From Rhopalosiphum padi (taxonomy: Eukaryota > Arthropoda > Insecta > Hemiptera > Aphididae), in the NCBI RefSeq assembly GCF_020882245.1, contig NC_083599.1, positions 25,864,865-25,928,864 of the forward strand: DNA of 64,000 nucleotides, written 5' to 3'. Positions within the stretch are counted from its first letter, which is position 1. Each line of letters begins with the position of its first letter. Under the pieces are notes generated by a model. That model ran no database searches. It saw only the letters and a program-made list of their open reading frames with translations, and was not told the DNA's origin. Shown here in pieces: positions 9,778 to 24,900 of this stretch. Position numbers and translations under genes: made by a program.

Positions 9778-12433
9778 ACTACTATTAATTGACTATCAAT
9801 TACATTCTATATTCATTTCACATACATTGCATAAAACCATTATTATTATCAGAATCTTCTAGTCCATTGTTCAATGTAGGATGTTGATACTTTTCCAAGT
9901 GGTAGGAATGTGAATTCACGTCTCAGCATGCATCAAGTGATCTGCCTTACTACCATCTGAAAAAATGTTGTCGGTTAAATATGTATAATGGTTGGAGGAA
10001 AAAATGTCACTAATACATGCCATAACTGAAACGAAAATCTTTATATTACAACTAGTACGGGAAAACACTGAGCAATTCAGAAATGGAAATAATCAAACAA
10101 AAACTAACAAACAAACTTCATTCATAATACAACATTTGTGAAAGCAGTTTGCAGTTGAAACTTAAATACTAATACGAATGTAAAACTGCAAGTAGATATG
10201 AAATATAAACATATAACAGATGATAAGATATAATAATTTTGATAAGATAAAAAGATCGCACATATCTAGTAGAATGTTTTGTTGGATATTAATGTAAAAT
10301 AAGTGTTTAATAAGAATACGCTTGTAGAGTAACTTAAAATTGATGTTTTTTAATAGACTATGACATAACCATACCTCAAAAATAATACGGATTTGAACAT
10401 AATAATATCAAATCATAATTGAATAAAAGAACCGTTAAACATCTATTAAAACTAGACTATTTAAATTGCAATACTTTGGTTTATGATTTAATGAAAACCT
10501 AATTATGAAAAAAACGTAGAAATAATAAAAAGTTTTTTAAAGCTGAGGCATATTTTAAGAATGAAAATTAAAAAGCTCAATTTGTTTACCAATACTATAT
10601 TCATATTTTTAACAAATTTCAATTGTTCCACTACTATTAATTTACTATTAATTACATTTTATATTCATTACAAGTACATTGCATAAAATCATTATTATTA
10701 TCAGAATCTTCAAGTCCATGTTCAATGTAGGATGTTGAAACTTTCCCAATATTCCAAAAATGTAAATTTATGTCTCAGCATGCTTTGAGTGATCCACCAT
10801 TATACTGCCACCTAAAAAAAAATATTCATATAAATATGTATAATGGTTGGAGAAATTATAATAATGATGATTGATCAGTAATAAAAGATATTAAAAATCT
10901 ACCAGTGTTGTGTTGAATTTTAATGAAAAAAAATGTATAACAAAATATACTTGTACAATAACTTAAACTTGCAGATTTTCAATATGCAAAAAATATGAAT
11001 TTTTAATATTTGTATAAATTATTATGTAAAACCATGTTTTATAGTGTTTATGATGTATCAGCTTCATTGAAATATATGTATGTTAATAATGGTAAATAAG
11101 AATCATTTTTACAATCTAGTAGTAAAGGTTTTAAGACACTAACATGAGAATTGAGTGTTTTATAAGCAGCTAAAAATATGAATTTGTAATATTTGTATAA
11201 ATTATTACGTAAAACTATGTTTTATAGTGTTTATGATGTATCACATTCAATGTAATACATGAATGTTAATGATGGTAAATAAGAAACATTTTTACAATCT
11301 AGTAGTAGAGGTTTTAAGACACTAACATGAGAATTGAGTGTTTTATAAGATGCTAAAAATATGAATTTGTTATAATTGTATAAATTATTATGTAAAAGCA
11401 TGCTTCATAGTGTTTATGCAGTTTCATCTTAAATATAATATATGAATGTTAATAATGGTAAATAAGAATCATTTTTACAATCTAGTAGTAAAGGTTTTAA
11501 GATACTAACATGAGAATTGAGTGTTTTATAAGCAGCTAAAAAAATGAATTTGTAATATTTGTATAAATAATAATGAAAGAGCATGCTTCATAGTGTTTAT
11601 GCAGTTTCATCTTAAATATAATATATGAATGTTACTAATAGATAATAAGAATCATTTTCATAATCTAGTAGTCAAGGTTTCAAGATACTAACATGAGAAT
11701 TGAGTGTTTTATAAGAAGTTAAAAATATGAATATGTAATATTTGTATAAATTATTATTTAAAACCATGTTTTATAGTGTTTATGAAGTATCAGCATCAAT
11801 GAAATATATGAATGTTACTAATATATAATAAGAATCATTTTCACAATCTAGTAGTCAAGGTTTCAAGACACTAACATGAGAATTGAGTGTTTTATAAGAA
11901 GTTAAAAATATGAATTTTAATAGTTATTTAAATCATTATGTAAAACTATGTTTTATAGTGTTTATGATGTATCACATTCAATGCAATACATGAATGTTAA
12001 TGATGGTAAATAAGAAACATTTTTACAATCTAGTAGTAAAGGTTTTAAGACACTAACATGAGAATTGAGTGTTTTATAAGATGCTAAAAATATGAATTTG
12101 TAATATTTGTAAAAATTATTATGTAGAACCATGTTTTATAGTGTTTATGAAGTATCAGCATCAATGATATATATGAATGTTACTAATATATAATAAGAAT
12201 CATTTTCACAATCTAGTAGTCAAGGTTTCAAGACACTAACATGAGAATTGAGTGTTTTATAAGAAGTTAAAAATATGAATTTGTAATATTTGTAAAAATT
12301 ATTATGTAGAACCATGTTTTATAGTGTTTAGGATGTATCAGCTTCAATGAAATATATGAATGTTAATGATGTTAAATAAGAATTATTTTCTTAATATGAA
12401 GATCAGGGTTTTTTGACCCTATTTTTATGTTAC
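9778..12433 (+). repeat. Unit 5: A2/A1 recombinant, B, 7 monomers (2656 bp)
   Basis: A is 9778-10629, B 10630-10989 and monomers 11117-12396. Landmarks at 11117, 11300, 11483 and 11666 sit exactly 2108 bp after those of the preceding unit. Three more monomers follow before T at 12397. The copies diverge near 11640 (atagataataag here, atatataataag there). One monomer (11849-12030) is 182 bp, with gttatttaaatcattatg. Confidence 0.92.
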
Positions 12434-14359
12434 ACTACTATTAATTGACTATCAATTACATTCTATATTCATTACACGTACATTGCATAAAACCATTATT
12501 ATTATCAGAATCTTCTAGTCCATTGTTCAATGTAGGATGTTGATACTTTTCCAAGTGGTAGGAATGTGAATTCACGTCTCAGCATGCATCAAGTGATCTG
12601 CCTTACTACCATCTGAAAAAATGTTGTCGGTTAAATATGTATAATGGTTGGAGGAAAAAATGTCACTAATACATGCCATAACTGAAACGAAAATCTTTAT
12701 ATTACAACTAGTACGGGAAAACACTGAGCAATTCAGAAATGGAAATAATCAAACAAAAACTAACAAACAATCATCATTCTTATTACAACATTTGTGAAAC
12801 CACTTTGCAGTTGAAACTTAAATACTAATACGAATGTAAAACTGGAAATAGATATGAAATATAAATATATAACAGATGATAAGATATAATAATTTTGATA
12901 AGACAAAAAAGATCGTACATATCTACTAGAATGTTTTGTTACATTTGAATGTAAAATAAGTGTTTATAAAGAATACACTTGTACAATAAGTTAAAATTGC
13001 TGTTTTTTAATAGACTATGACATAAAGATACATCAAAAATAATACTAATTTGAACATAATAATATCAAATCATTATAGAATAAAAGTACTGTAGAACAAC
13101 TATTAAAACTAGACGGTTTAAAATAAGATACTTTGGTTTATGGTTTAATGAAATCCTAATTATAAAATAAACGTAGTAATAATAAAAATATATTTAAAGC
13201 TGAGGCATATTTTAAGAATGAAAATTAAAAGATCAATTTGTTTACCAATACTATATTCATATTTTTAACAAATTTCAATTGTTACATTACTATTAATTTA
13301 CTATCAATTACATTTTATATTCATTACAAACTACATTGCATAAAATCATTATTATTTTCAAAATCTTCAAGTCCATGTTCAATGTAGGATGTTGAAACTT
13401 TCGCAATATTCCAAAAATGTAAATTTATGTCTCAGAATGCCTTGAGTGATCCACCATTATACTGCCACCTAAAAAAAAATATTCATATAAATATGTATAA
13501 TGGTTGGAGAAATTATAATAATGATGATTGATCAGTAATAAAAGATATTAAAAATCTACCAGTGTTGTGTTGAATTTTAATGAAAAAAAATGTATAACAA
13601 AATATACTTGTACAATAACTTAAACATGCTGATTTTCAATATGCAAAAAATATGAATTTTTAATATTTGTATAAATTATTATGTAAAACCATGTTTTATA
13701 GTGTTTATGATGTATCAGCTTCATTGAAATATATGTATGTTAATAATGGTAAATAAGAATCATTTTTACAATCTAGTAGTAAAGGTTTTAAGACACTAAC
13801 ATGAGAATTGAGTGTTTTATAAGCAGCTAAAAATATGAATTTGTAATATTTGTATAAATTATTATGTAAAACTATGCTTCATAGTGTTTATGATGTATCA
13901 CATTCAATGCAATACATGAATGTTAATGATGGTAAATAAGAAACATTTTTACAATCTAGTAGTAAAGGTTTTAAGACACTAACATGAGAATTGAGTGTTT
14001 TATAAGATGCTAAAAATATGAATTTGTTATAATTGTATAAATTATTATGTAAAAGCATGCTTCATAGTGTTTATGCAGTTTCATCTTAAATATAATATAT
14101 GAATGTTAATAATGGTAAATAAGAATCATTTTTACAATCTAGTAGTAAAGGTTTTAAGACACTAACATGAGAATTGAATGTTTTATAAGAAGTTAAAAAT
14201 ATGAATTTGTAATATTTGTAAAAATTATTATGTAGAACCATGTTTTATAGTGTTTATGATGTATCAGCTTCAATGAAATATATGAATGTTAATGATGTTA
14301 AATAAGAATTATTTTCTTAATATGAAGATCAGGGTTTTTTGACCCTATTTTTATGTTAC
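12434..14359 (+). repeat. Unit 6: A2b, hybrid B, 3 monomers (1926 bp)
   Basis: A is 12434-13285, form A2b: the A2 stops plus a divergent right half (gttacatttgaatg, gaatacacttgtacaata, aatactaatttgaac, gtactgtagaac, gacggtttaaaat). B (13286-13646) is a hybrid, with a B2-like head (acaaactac, attattttcaaaatc) and a B-like body (atattccaaaaatgtaaat). Its tttcgcaata is seen only here. Monomers are 13774-14322. This is the first unit of the long A2b block. Confidence 0.92.
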
Positions 14360-16651
14360 ACTACTATTAATTGACTATCAATTACATTCTATATTCATTA
14401 CACGTACATTGCATAAAACCATTATTATTATCAGAATCTTCTAGTCCATTGTTCAATGTAGGATGTTGATACTTTTCCAAGTGGTAGGAATGTGAATTCA
14501 CGTCTCAGCATGCATCAAGTGATCTGCCTTACTACCATCTGAAAAAATGTTGTCGGTTAAATATGTATAATGGTTGGAGGAAAAAATGTCACTAATACAT
14601 GCCATAACTGAAACGAAAATCTTTATATTACAACTAGTACGGGAAAACACTGAGCAATTCAGAAATGGAAATAATCAAACAAAAACTAACAAACAATCAT
14701 CATTCTTATTACAACATTTGTGAAACCACTTTGCAGTTGAAACTTAAATACTAATACGAATGTAAAACTGGAAATAGATATGAAATATAAATATATAACA
14801 GATGATAAGATATAATAATTTTGATAAGACAAAAAAGATCGTACATATCTACTAGAATGTTTTGTTGCATTTGAATGTAAAATAAGTGTTTATAAAGAAT
14901 ACACTTGTACAATAACTTAAAATTGCTGTTTTTTAATAGACTATGACATAAACATACATCAAAAATAATACTAATTTGAACATAATAATATCAAATCATT
15001 ATAGAATAAAAGTACTGTAGAACAACTATTAAAACTAGACGGTTTAAAATACAATACTTTGGTTTATGGTTTAATGAAATCCTAATTATAAAATAAACGT
15101 AGTAATAATAAAAATATATTTAAAGCTGAGGCATATTTTAAGAATGAAAATTAAAAGATCAATTTGTTTACCAATACTATATTCATATTTTTAACAAATT
15201 TCAATTGTTACATTACTATTAATTTACTATCAATTACATTTTATATTCATTACAAACTACATTGCATAAAATCATTATTATTTTCAAAATCTTCAAGTCC
15301 ATGTTCAATGTAGGATGTTGAAACTTTCCCAATATTCCAAAAATGTAAATTTATGTCTCAGCATGCCTTGAGTGATCCACCATTATACTGCCACCTAAAA
15401 AAAAATATTCATATAAATATGTATAATGGTTGGAGAAATTATAATAATGATGATTGATCAGTAATAAAAGATATTAAAAATCTACCAGTGTTGTGTTGAA
15501 TTTTAATGAAAAAAAATGTATAACAAAATATACTTGTACAATAACTTAAACTTGCTGATTTTCAATATGCAAAAAATATGAATTTTTAATATTTGTATAA
15601 ATTATTATGTAAAACCATGTTTTATAGTGTTTATGATGTATCAGCTTCATTGAAATATATGTATGTTAATAATGGTAAATAAGAATCATTTTTACAATCT
15701 AGTAGTAAAGGTTTTAAGACACTAACATGAGAATTGAGTGTTTTATAAGCAGCTAAAAATATGAATTTGTAATATTTGTATAAATTATTATGTAAAACTA
15801 TGCTTCATAGTGTTTATGATGTATCACATTCAATGCAATACATGAATGTTAATGATGGTAAATAAGAAACATTTTTACAATCTAGTAGTAAAGGTTTTAA
15901 GACACTAACATGAGAATTGAGTGTTTTATAAGATGCTAAAAATATGAATTTGTTATAATTGTATAAATTATTATGTAAAAGCATGCTTCATAGTGTTTAT
16001 GCAGTTTCATCTTAAATATAATATATGAATGTTAATAATGGTAAATAAGAATCATTTTTACAATCTAGTAGTAAAGGTTTTAAGACACTAACATGAGAAT
16101 TGAATGTTTTATAAGAAGTTAAAAATATGAATTTGTAATATTTGTAAAAATTATTATGTAGAACCATGTTTTATAGTGTTTATGAAGTATCAGCATCAAT
16201 GATCTATATGAATGTTACTAATATATAATAAGAATCATTTTCACAATCTAGTAGTCAAGGTTTCAAGACACTAACATGAGAATTGAGTGTTTTATAAGAA
16301 GTTAAAAATATGAATTTGTAATATTTGTAAAAATTATTATGTAGAACCATGTTTTATAGTGTTTAGGATGTATCAGCATCAATGATATATATGAATGTTA
16401 CTAATATATAATAAGAATCATTTTCACAATCTAGTAGTCAAGGTTTCAAGACACTAACATGAGAATTGAGTGTTTTATAAGAAGTTAAAAATATGAATTT
16501 GTAATATTTGTAAAAATTATTATGTAGAACCATGTTTTATAGTGTTTAGGATGTATCAGCTTCAATGAAATATATGAATGTTAATGATGTTAAATAAGAA
16601 TAATTTTCTTAATATGAAGATCAGGGTTTTTTGACCCTATTTTTATGTTAC
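14360..16651 (+). repeat. Unit 7: A2b, hybrid B, 5 monomers (2292 bp)
   Basis: A is 14360-15211, B 15212-15572 and monomers 15700-16614. The unit exceeds the preceding one by exactly 366 bp, two monomers. The monomers starting at 16066 and 16249 carry the rare word gatctatatg and a chimera of gtttaggatgtatcagc with atcaatgatatat. Both marks recur in the unit at 19678, identifying it as the direct duplicate. Confidence 0.93.
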
Positions 16652-19600
16652 ACTACTATTAATTGACTATCAATTACATTCTATATTCATTACACGTACA
16701 TTGCATAAAACCATTATTATTATCAGAATCTTCTAGTCCATTGTTCAATGTAGGATGTTGATACTATTCCAAGTGGTAGGAATGTGAATTCACGTCTCAG
16801 CATGCATCAAGTGATCTGCCTTACTACCATCTGAAAAAATGTTGTCGGTTAAATATGTATAATGGTTGGAGGAAAAAATGTCACTAATACATGCCATAAC
16901 TGAAACGAAAATCTTTATATTACAACTAGTACGGGAAAACACTGAGCAATTCAGAAATGGAAATAATCAAACAAAAACTAACAAACAATCATCATTCTTA
17001 TTACAACATTTGTGAAACCACTTTGCAGTTGAAACTTAAATACTAATACGAATGTAAAACTGGAAATAGATATGAAATATAAATATATAACAGATGATAA
17101 GATATAATAATTTTGATAAGACAAAAAAGATCGTACATATCTAGTAGAATGTTTTGTTGGATATTAATGTAAAATAAGTGTTTAATAAGAATACGCTTGT
17201 AGAGTAACTTAAAATTGATGTTTTTTAATAGACTATGACATAACCATACCTCAAAAATAATACGGATTTGAACATAATAATATCAAATCATAATTGAATA
17301 AAAGAACCGTTAAACATCTATTAAAACTAGACTATTTAAATTGCAATACTTTGGTTTAAGATTTAATGAAAACCTAATTATGAAAAAAACGTAGAAATAA
17401 TAAAAAGTTTTTTAAAGCTGAGGCATATTTTAAGAATGAAAATTAAAAAGCTCAATTTGTTTACCAATACTATATTCATATTTTTAACAAATTTCAATTG
17501 TTACATTACTATTAATTTACTATCAATTACATTTTATATTCATTACAAACTACATTGCATAAAATCATTATTATTTTCAAAATCTTCAAGTCCATGTTCA
17601 ATGTAGGATGTTGAAACTTTCCCAATATTCCAAAAATGTAAATTTATGTCTCAGCATGCCTTGAGTGATCCACCATTATACTGCCACCTAAAAAAAAAAT
17701 ATTCATATAAATATGTATAATGGTTGGAGAAATTATAATAATGATGATTGATCAGTAATAAAAGATATTAAAAATCTACCAGTGTTGTGTTGAATTTTAA
17801 TGAAAAAAAATGTATAACAAAATATACTTGTACAATAACTTAAACTTGCTGATTTTCAATATGCAAAAAATATGAATTTTTAATATTTGTATAAATTATT
17901 ATGTAAAACCATGTTTTATAGTGTTTATGATGTATCAGCTTCATTGAAATATATGTATGTTAATAATGGTAAATAAGAATCATTTTTACAATCTAGTAGT
18001 AAAGGTTTTAAGACACTAACATGAGAATTGAGTGTTTTATAAGCAGCTAAAAATATGAATTTGTAATATTTGTATAAATTATTATGTAAAACTATGCTTC
18101 ATAGTGTTTATGATGTATCACATTCAATGCAATACATGAATGTTAATGATGGTAAATAAGAAACATTTTTACAATCTAGTAGTAAAGGTTTTAAGACACT
18201 AACATGAGAATTGAGTGTTTTATAAGATGCTAAAAATATGAATTTGTTATAATTGTATAAATTATTATGTAAAAGCATGCTTCATAGTGTTTATGCAGTT
18301 TCATCTTAAATATAATATAAGAATGTTAATAATGGTAAATAAGAATCATTTTTACAATCTAGTATTAAAGGTTTTAAGACACTAACATGAGAATTGAATG
18401 TTTTATAAGAAGTTAAAAATATGAATTTGTAATATTTGTAAAAATTATTATGTAGAACCATGTTTTATAGTGTTTATGAAGTATCAGCATCAATGATATA
18501 TATGAATGTTACTAATATATAATAAGAATCATTTTCACAATCTAGTAGTCAAGGTTTCAAGACACTAACATGAGAATTGAGTGTTTTATAAGAAGTTAAA
18601 AATATGAATTTGTAATATTTGTAAAAATTATTATGTAAAACCATGTTTTATAGTGTTTATGATGTATCAGCTTCATTGAAATATATGTATGTTAATAATG
18701 GTAAATAAGAATCATTTTTACAATCTAGTAGTAAAGGTTTTAAGACACTAACATGAGAATTGAGTGTTTTATAAGCAGCTAAAAATATGAATTTGTAATA
18801 TTTGTATAAATTATTATGTAAAACTATGCTTCATAGTGTTTATGATGTATCACATTCAATGCAATACATGAATGTTAATGATGGTAAATAAGAAACATTT
18901 TTACAATCTAGTAGTAAAGGTTTTAAGACACTAACATGAGAATTGAGTGTTTTATAAGATGCTAAAAATATGAATTTGTTATAATTGTATAAATTATTAT
19001 GTAAAAGCATGCTTCATAGTGTTTATGCAGTTTCATCTTAAATATAATATAAGAATGTTAATAATGGTAAATAAGAATCATTTTTACAATCTAGTATTAA
19101 AGGTTTTAAGACACTAACATGAGAATTGAATGTTTTATAAGAAGTTAAAAATATGAATTTGTAATATTTGTAAAAATTATTATGTAGAACCATGTTTTAT
19201 AGTGTTTATGAAGTATCAGCATCAATGATATATATGAATGTTACTAATATATAATAAGAATCATTTTCACAATCTAGTAGTCAAGGTTTCAAGACACTAA
19301 CATGAGAATTGAGTGTTTTATAAGAAGTTAAAAATATGAATTTGTAATATTTGTAAAAATTATTATGTAGAACCATGTTTTATAGTGTTTATGAAGTATC
19401 AGCATCAATGATATATATGAATGTTACTAATATATAATAAGAATCATTTTCACAATCTAGTAGTCAAGGTTTCAAGACACTAACATGAGAATTGAGTGTT
19501 TTATAAGAAGTTAAAAATATGAATTTGTAATATTTGTAAAAATTATTATGTAGAACCATGTTTTATAGTGTTTAGGATGTATCAGCTTCAATGAAATATA

Positions 19601-19677
19601 TGAATGTTAATGATGTTAAATAAGAATAATTTTCTTAATATGAAGATCAGGGTTTTTTGACCCTATTTTTATGTTAC
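16652..19677 (+). repeat. Unit 8: A2/A1 recombinant, hybrid B, 9 monomers (3026 bp)
   Basis: A is 16652-17504 (853 bp). The left part is A2b-like with atactattcc, and the right part A1-like from ctagtagaatgttttg. B is 17505-17866, with one extra A in its A-run, and monomers are 17994-19640. The variant atactattcc recurs only in the unit at 21970. Together with the preceding unit it forms a 5318-bp superunit. Confidence 0.93.
17994..19640 (+). repeat. Nine-monomer block with internal 732-bp duplication
   Basis: Landmarks are at 17994, 18177, 18360, 18543, 18726, 18909, 19092, 19275 and 19458. Monomers 1-4 (17994-18725) are repeated in order as monomers 5-8 (18726-19457), including the rare landmark variant tagtattaaagg at 18360 and 19092. 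A terminal-type monomer closes the block. This is a tandem duplication of a tetramer. Confidence 0.9.
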
Positions 19678-21969
19678 ACTACTATTAATTGACTATCAAT
19701 TACATTCTATATTCATTACACGTACATTGCATAAAACCATTATTATTATCAGAATCTTCTAGTCCATTGTTCAATGTAGGATGTTGATACTTTTCCAAGT
19801 GGTAGGAATGTGAATTCACGTCTCAGCATGCATCAAGTGATCTGCCTTACTACCATCTGAAAAAATGTTGTCGGTTAAATATGTATAATGGTTGGAGGAA
19901 AAAATGTCACTAATACATGCCATAACTGAAACGAAAATCTTTATATTACAACTAGTACGGGAAAACACTGAGCAATTCAGAAATGGAAATAATCAAACAA
20001 AAACTAACAAACAATCATCATTCTTATTACAACATTTGTGAAACCACTTTGCAGTTGAAACTTAAATACTAATACGAATGTAAAACTGGAAATAGATATG
20101 AAATATAAATATATAACAGATGATAAGATATAATAATTTTGATAAGACAAAAAAGATCGTACATATCTACTAGAATGTTTTGTTGCATTTGAATGTAAAA
20201 TAAGTGTTTATAAAGAATACACTTGTACAATAACTTAAAATTGCTGTTTTTTAATAGACTATGACATAAACATACATCAAAAATAATACTAATTTGAACA
20301 TAATAATATCAAATCATTATAGAATAAAAGTACTGTAGAACAACTATTAAAACTAGACGGTTTAAAATACAATACTTTGGTTTATGGTTTAATGAAATCC
20401 TAATTATAAAATAAACGTAGTAATAATAAAAATATATTTAAAGCTGAGGCATATTTTAAGAATGAAAATTAAAAGATCAATTTGTTTACCAATACTATAT
20501 TCATATTTTTAACAAATTTCAATTGTTACATTACTATTAATTTACTATCAATTACATTTTATATTCATTACAAACTACATTGCATAAAATCATTATTATT
20601 TTCAAAATCTTCAAGTCCATGTTCAATGTAGGATGTTGAAACTTTCCCAATATTCCAAAAATGTAAATTTATGTCTCAGCATGCCTTGAGTGATCCACCA
20701 TTATACTGCCACCTAAAAAAAAATATTCATATAAATATGTATAATGGTTGGAGAAATTATAATAATGATGATTGATCAGTAATAAAAGATATTAAAAATC
20801 TACCAGTGTTGTGTTGAATTTTAATGAAAAAAAATGTATAACAAAATATACTTGTACAATAACTTAAACTTGCTGATTTTCAATATGCAAAAAATATGAA
20901 TTTTTAATATTTGTATAAATTATTATGTAAAACCATGTTTTATAGTGTTTATGATGTATCAGCTTCATTGAAATATATGTATGTTAATAATGGTAAATAA
21001 GAATCATTTTTACAATCTAGTAGTAAAGGTTTTAAGACACTAACATGAGAATTGAGTGTTTTATAAGCAGCTAAAAATATGAATTTGTAATATTTGTATA
21101 AATTATTATGTAAAACTATGCTTCATAGTGTTTATGATGTATCACATTCAATGCAATACATGAATGTTAATGATGGTAAATAAGAAACATTTTTACAATC
21201 TAGTAGTAAAGGTTTTAAGACACTAACATGAGAATTGAGTGTTTTATAAGATGCTAAAAATATGAATTTGTTATAATTGTATAAATTATTATGTAAAAGC
21301 ATGCTTCATAGTGTTTATGCAGTTTCATCTTAAATATAATATATGAATGTTAATAATGGTAAATAAGAATCATTTTTACAATCTAGTAGTAAAGGTTTTA
21401 AGACACTAACATGAGAATTGAATGTTTTATAAGAAGTTAAAAATATGAATTTGTAATATTTGTAAAAATTATTATGTAGAACCATGTTTTATAGTGTTTA
21501 TGAAGTATCAGCATCAATGATCTATATGAATGTTACTAATATATAATAAGAATCATTTTCACAATCTAGTAGTCAAGGTTTCAAGACACTAACATGAGAA
21601 TTGAGTGTTTTATAAGAAGTTAAAAATATGAATTTGTAATATTTGTAAAAATTATTATGTAGAACCATGTTTTATAGTGTTTAGGATGTATCAGCATCAA
21701 TGATATATATGAATGTTACTAATATATAATAAGAATCATTTTCACAATCTAGTAGTCAAGGTTTCAAGACACTAACATGAGAATTGAGTGTTTTATAAGA
21801 AGTTAAAAATATGAATTTGTAATATTTGTAAAAATTATTATGTAGAACCATGTTTTATAGTGTTTAGGATGTATCAGCTTCAATGAAATATATGAATGTT
21901 AATGATGTTAAATAAGAATAATTTTCTTAATATGAAGATCAGGGTTTTTTGACCCTATTTTTATGTTAC
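19678..21969 (+). repeat. Unit 9: duplicate of unit 7 (2292 bp)
   Basis: A is 19678-20529, B 20530-20890 and monomers 21018-21932. Length, monomer order and private variants (gatctatatg near 21520, the chimera near 21685) match 14360-16651. I saw no clear difference on reading, so the duplication looks recent or actively homogenised. Confidence 0.93.
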
Positions 21970-24900
21970 ACTACTATTAATTGACTATCAATTACATTCT
22001 ATATTCATTACACGTACATTGCATAAAACCATTATTATTATCAGAATCTTCTAGTCCATTGTTCAATGTAGGATGTTGATACTATTCCAAGTGGTAGGAA
22101 TGTGAATTCACGTCTCAGCATGCATCAAGTGATCTGCCTTACTACCATCTGAAAAAATGTTGTCGGTTAAATATGTATAATGGTTGGAGGAAAAAATGTC
22201 ACTAATACATGCCATAACTGAAACGAAAATCTTTATATTACAACTAGTACGGGAAAACACTGAGCAATTCAGAAATGGAAATAATCAAACAAAAACTAAC
22301 AAACAATCATCATTCTTATTACAACATTTGTGAAACCACTTTGCAGTTGAAACTTAAATACTAATACGAATGTAAAACTGGAAATAGATATGAAATATAA
22401 ATATATAACAGATGATAAGATATAATAATTTTGATAAGACAAAAAAGATCGTACATATCTAGTAGAATGTTTTGTTGGATATTAATGTAAAATAAGTGTT
22501 TAATAAGAATACGCTTGTAGAGTAACTTAAAATTGATGTTTTTTAATAGACTATGACATAACCATACCTCAAAAATAATACGGATTTGAACATAATAATA
22601 TCAAATCATAATTGAATAAAAGAACCGTTAAACATCTATTAAAACTAGACTATTTAAATTGCAATACTTTGGTTTAAGATTTAATGAAAACCTAATTATG
22701 AAAAAAACGTAGAAATAATAAAAAGTTTTTTAAAGCTGAGGCATATTTTAAGAATGAAAATTAAAAAGCTCAATTTGTTTACCAATACTATATTCATATT
22801 TTTAACAAATTTCAATTGTTACATTACTATTAATTTACTATCAATTACATTTTATATTCATTACAAACTACATTGCATAAAATCATTATTATTTTCAAAA
22901 TCTTCAAGTCCATGTTCAATGTAGGATGTTGAAACTTTCCCAATATTCCAAAAATGTAAATTTATGTCTCAGCATGCCTTGAGTGATCCACCATTATACT
23001 GCCACCTAAAAAAAAATATTCATATAAATATGTATAATGGTTGGAGAAATTATAATAATGATGATTGATCAGTAATAAAAGATATTAAAAATCTACCAGT
23101 GTTGTGTTGAATTTTAATGAAAAAAAATGTATAACAAAATATACTTGTACAATAACTTAAACTTGCTGATTTTCAATATGCAAAAAATATGAATTTTTAA
23201 TATTTGTATAAATTATTATGTAAAACCATGTTTTATAGTGTTTATGATGTATCAGCTTCATTGAAATATATGTATGTTAATAATGGTAAATAAGAATCAT
23301 TTTTACAATCTAGTAGTAAAGGTTTTAAGACACTAACATGAGAATTGAGTGTTTTATAAGCAGCTAAAAATATGAATTTGTAATATTTGTATAAATTATT
23401 ATGTAAAACTATGCTTCATAGTGTTTATGATGTATCACATTCAATGCAATACATGAATGTTAATGATGGTAAATAAGAAACATTTTTACAATCTAGTAGT
23501 AAAGGTTTTAAGACACTAACATGAGAATTGAGTGTTTTATAAGATGCTAAAAATATGAATTTGTTATAATTGTATAAATTATTATGTAAAAGCATGCTTC
23601 ATAGTGTTTATGCAGTTTCATCTTAAATATAATATAAGAATGTTAATAATGGTAAATAAGAATCATTTTTACAATCTAGTATTAAAGGTTTTAAGACACT
23701 AACATGAGAATTGAATGTTTTATAAGAAGTTAAAAATATGAATTTGTAATATTTGTAAAAATTATTATGTAGAACCATGTTTTATAGTGTTTATGAAGTA
23801 TCAGCATCAATGATATATATGAATGTTACTAATATATAATAAGAATCATTTTCACAATCTAGTAGTCAAGGTTTCAAGACACTAACATGAGAATTGAGTG
23901 TTTTATAAGAAGTTAAAAATATGAATTTGTAATATTTGTAAAAATTATTATGTAAAACCATGTTTTATAGTGTTTATGATGTATCAGCTTCATTGAAATA
24001 TATGTATGTTAATAATGGTAAATAAGAATCATTTTTACAATCTAGTAGTAAAGGTTTTAAGACACTTACATGAGAATTGAGTGTTTTATAAGCAGCTAAA
24101 AATATGAATTTGTAATATTTGTATAAATTATTATGTAAAACTATGCTTCATAGTGTTTATGATGTATCACATTCAATGCAATACATGAATGTTAATGATG
24201 GTAAATAAGAAACATTTTTACAATCTAGTAGTAAAGGTTTTAAGACACTAACATGAGAATTGAGTGTTTTATAAGATGCTAAAAATATGAATTTGTTATA
24301 ATTGTATAAATTATTATGTAAAAGCATGCTTCATAGTGTTTATGCAGTTTCATCTTAAATATAATATAAGAATGTTAATAATGGTAAATAAGAATCATTT
24401 TTACAATCTAGTATTAAAGGTTTTAAGACACTAACATGAGAATTGAATGTTTTATAAGAAGTTAAAAATATGAATTTGTAATATTTGTAAAAATTATTAT
24501 GTAGAACCATGTTTTATAGTGTTTATGAAGTATCAGCATCAATGATATATATGAATGTTACTAATATATAATAAGAATCATTTTCACAATCTAGTAGTCA
24601 AGGTTTCAAGACACTAACATGAGAATTGAGTGTTTTATAAGAAGTTAAAAATATGAATTTGTAATATTTGTAAAAATTATTATGTAGAACCATGTTTTAT
24701 AGTGTTTATGAAGTATCAGCATCAATGATATATATGAATGTTACTAATATATAATAAGAATCATTTTCACAATCTAGTAGTCAAGGTTTCAAGACACTAA
24801 CATGAGAATTGAGTGTTTTATAAGAAGTTAAAAATATGAATTTGTAATATTTGTAAAAATTATTATGTAGAACCATGTTTTATAGTGTTTAGGATGTATC

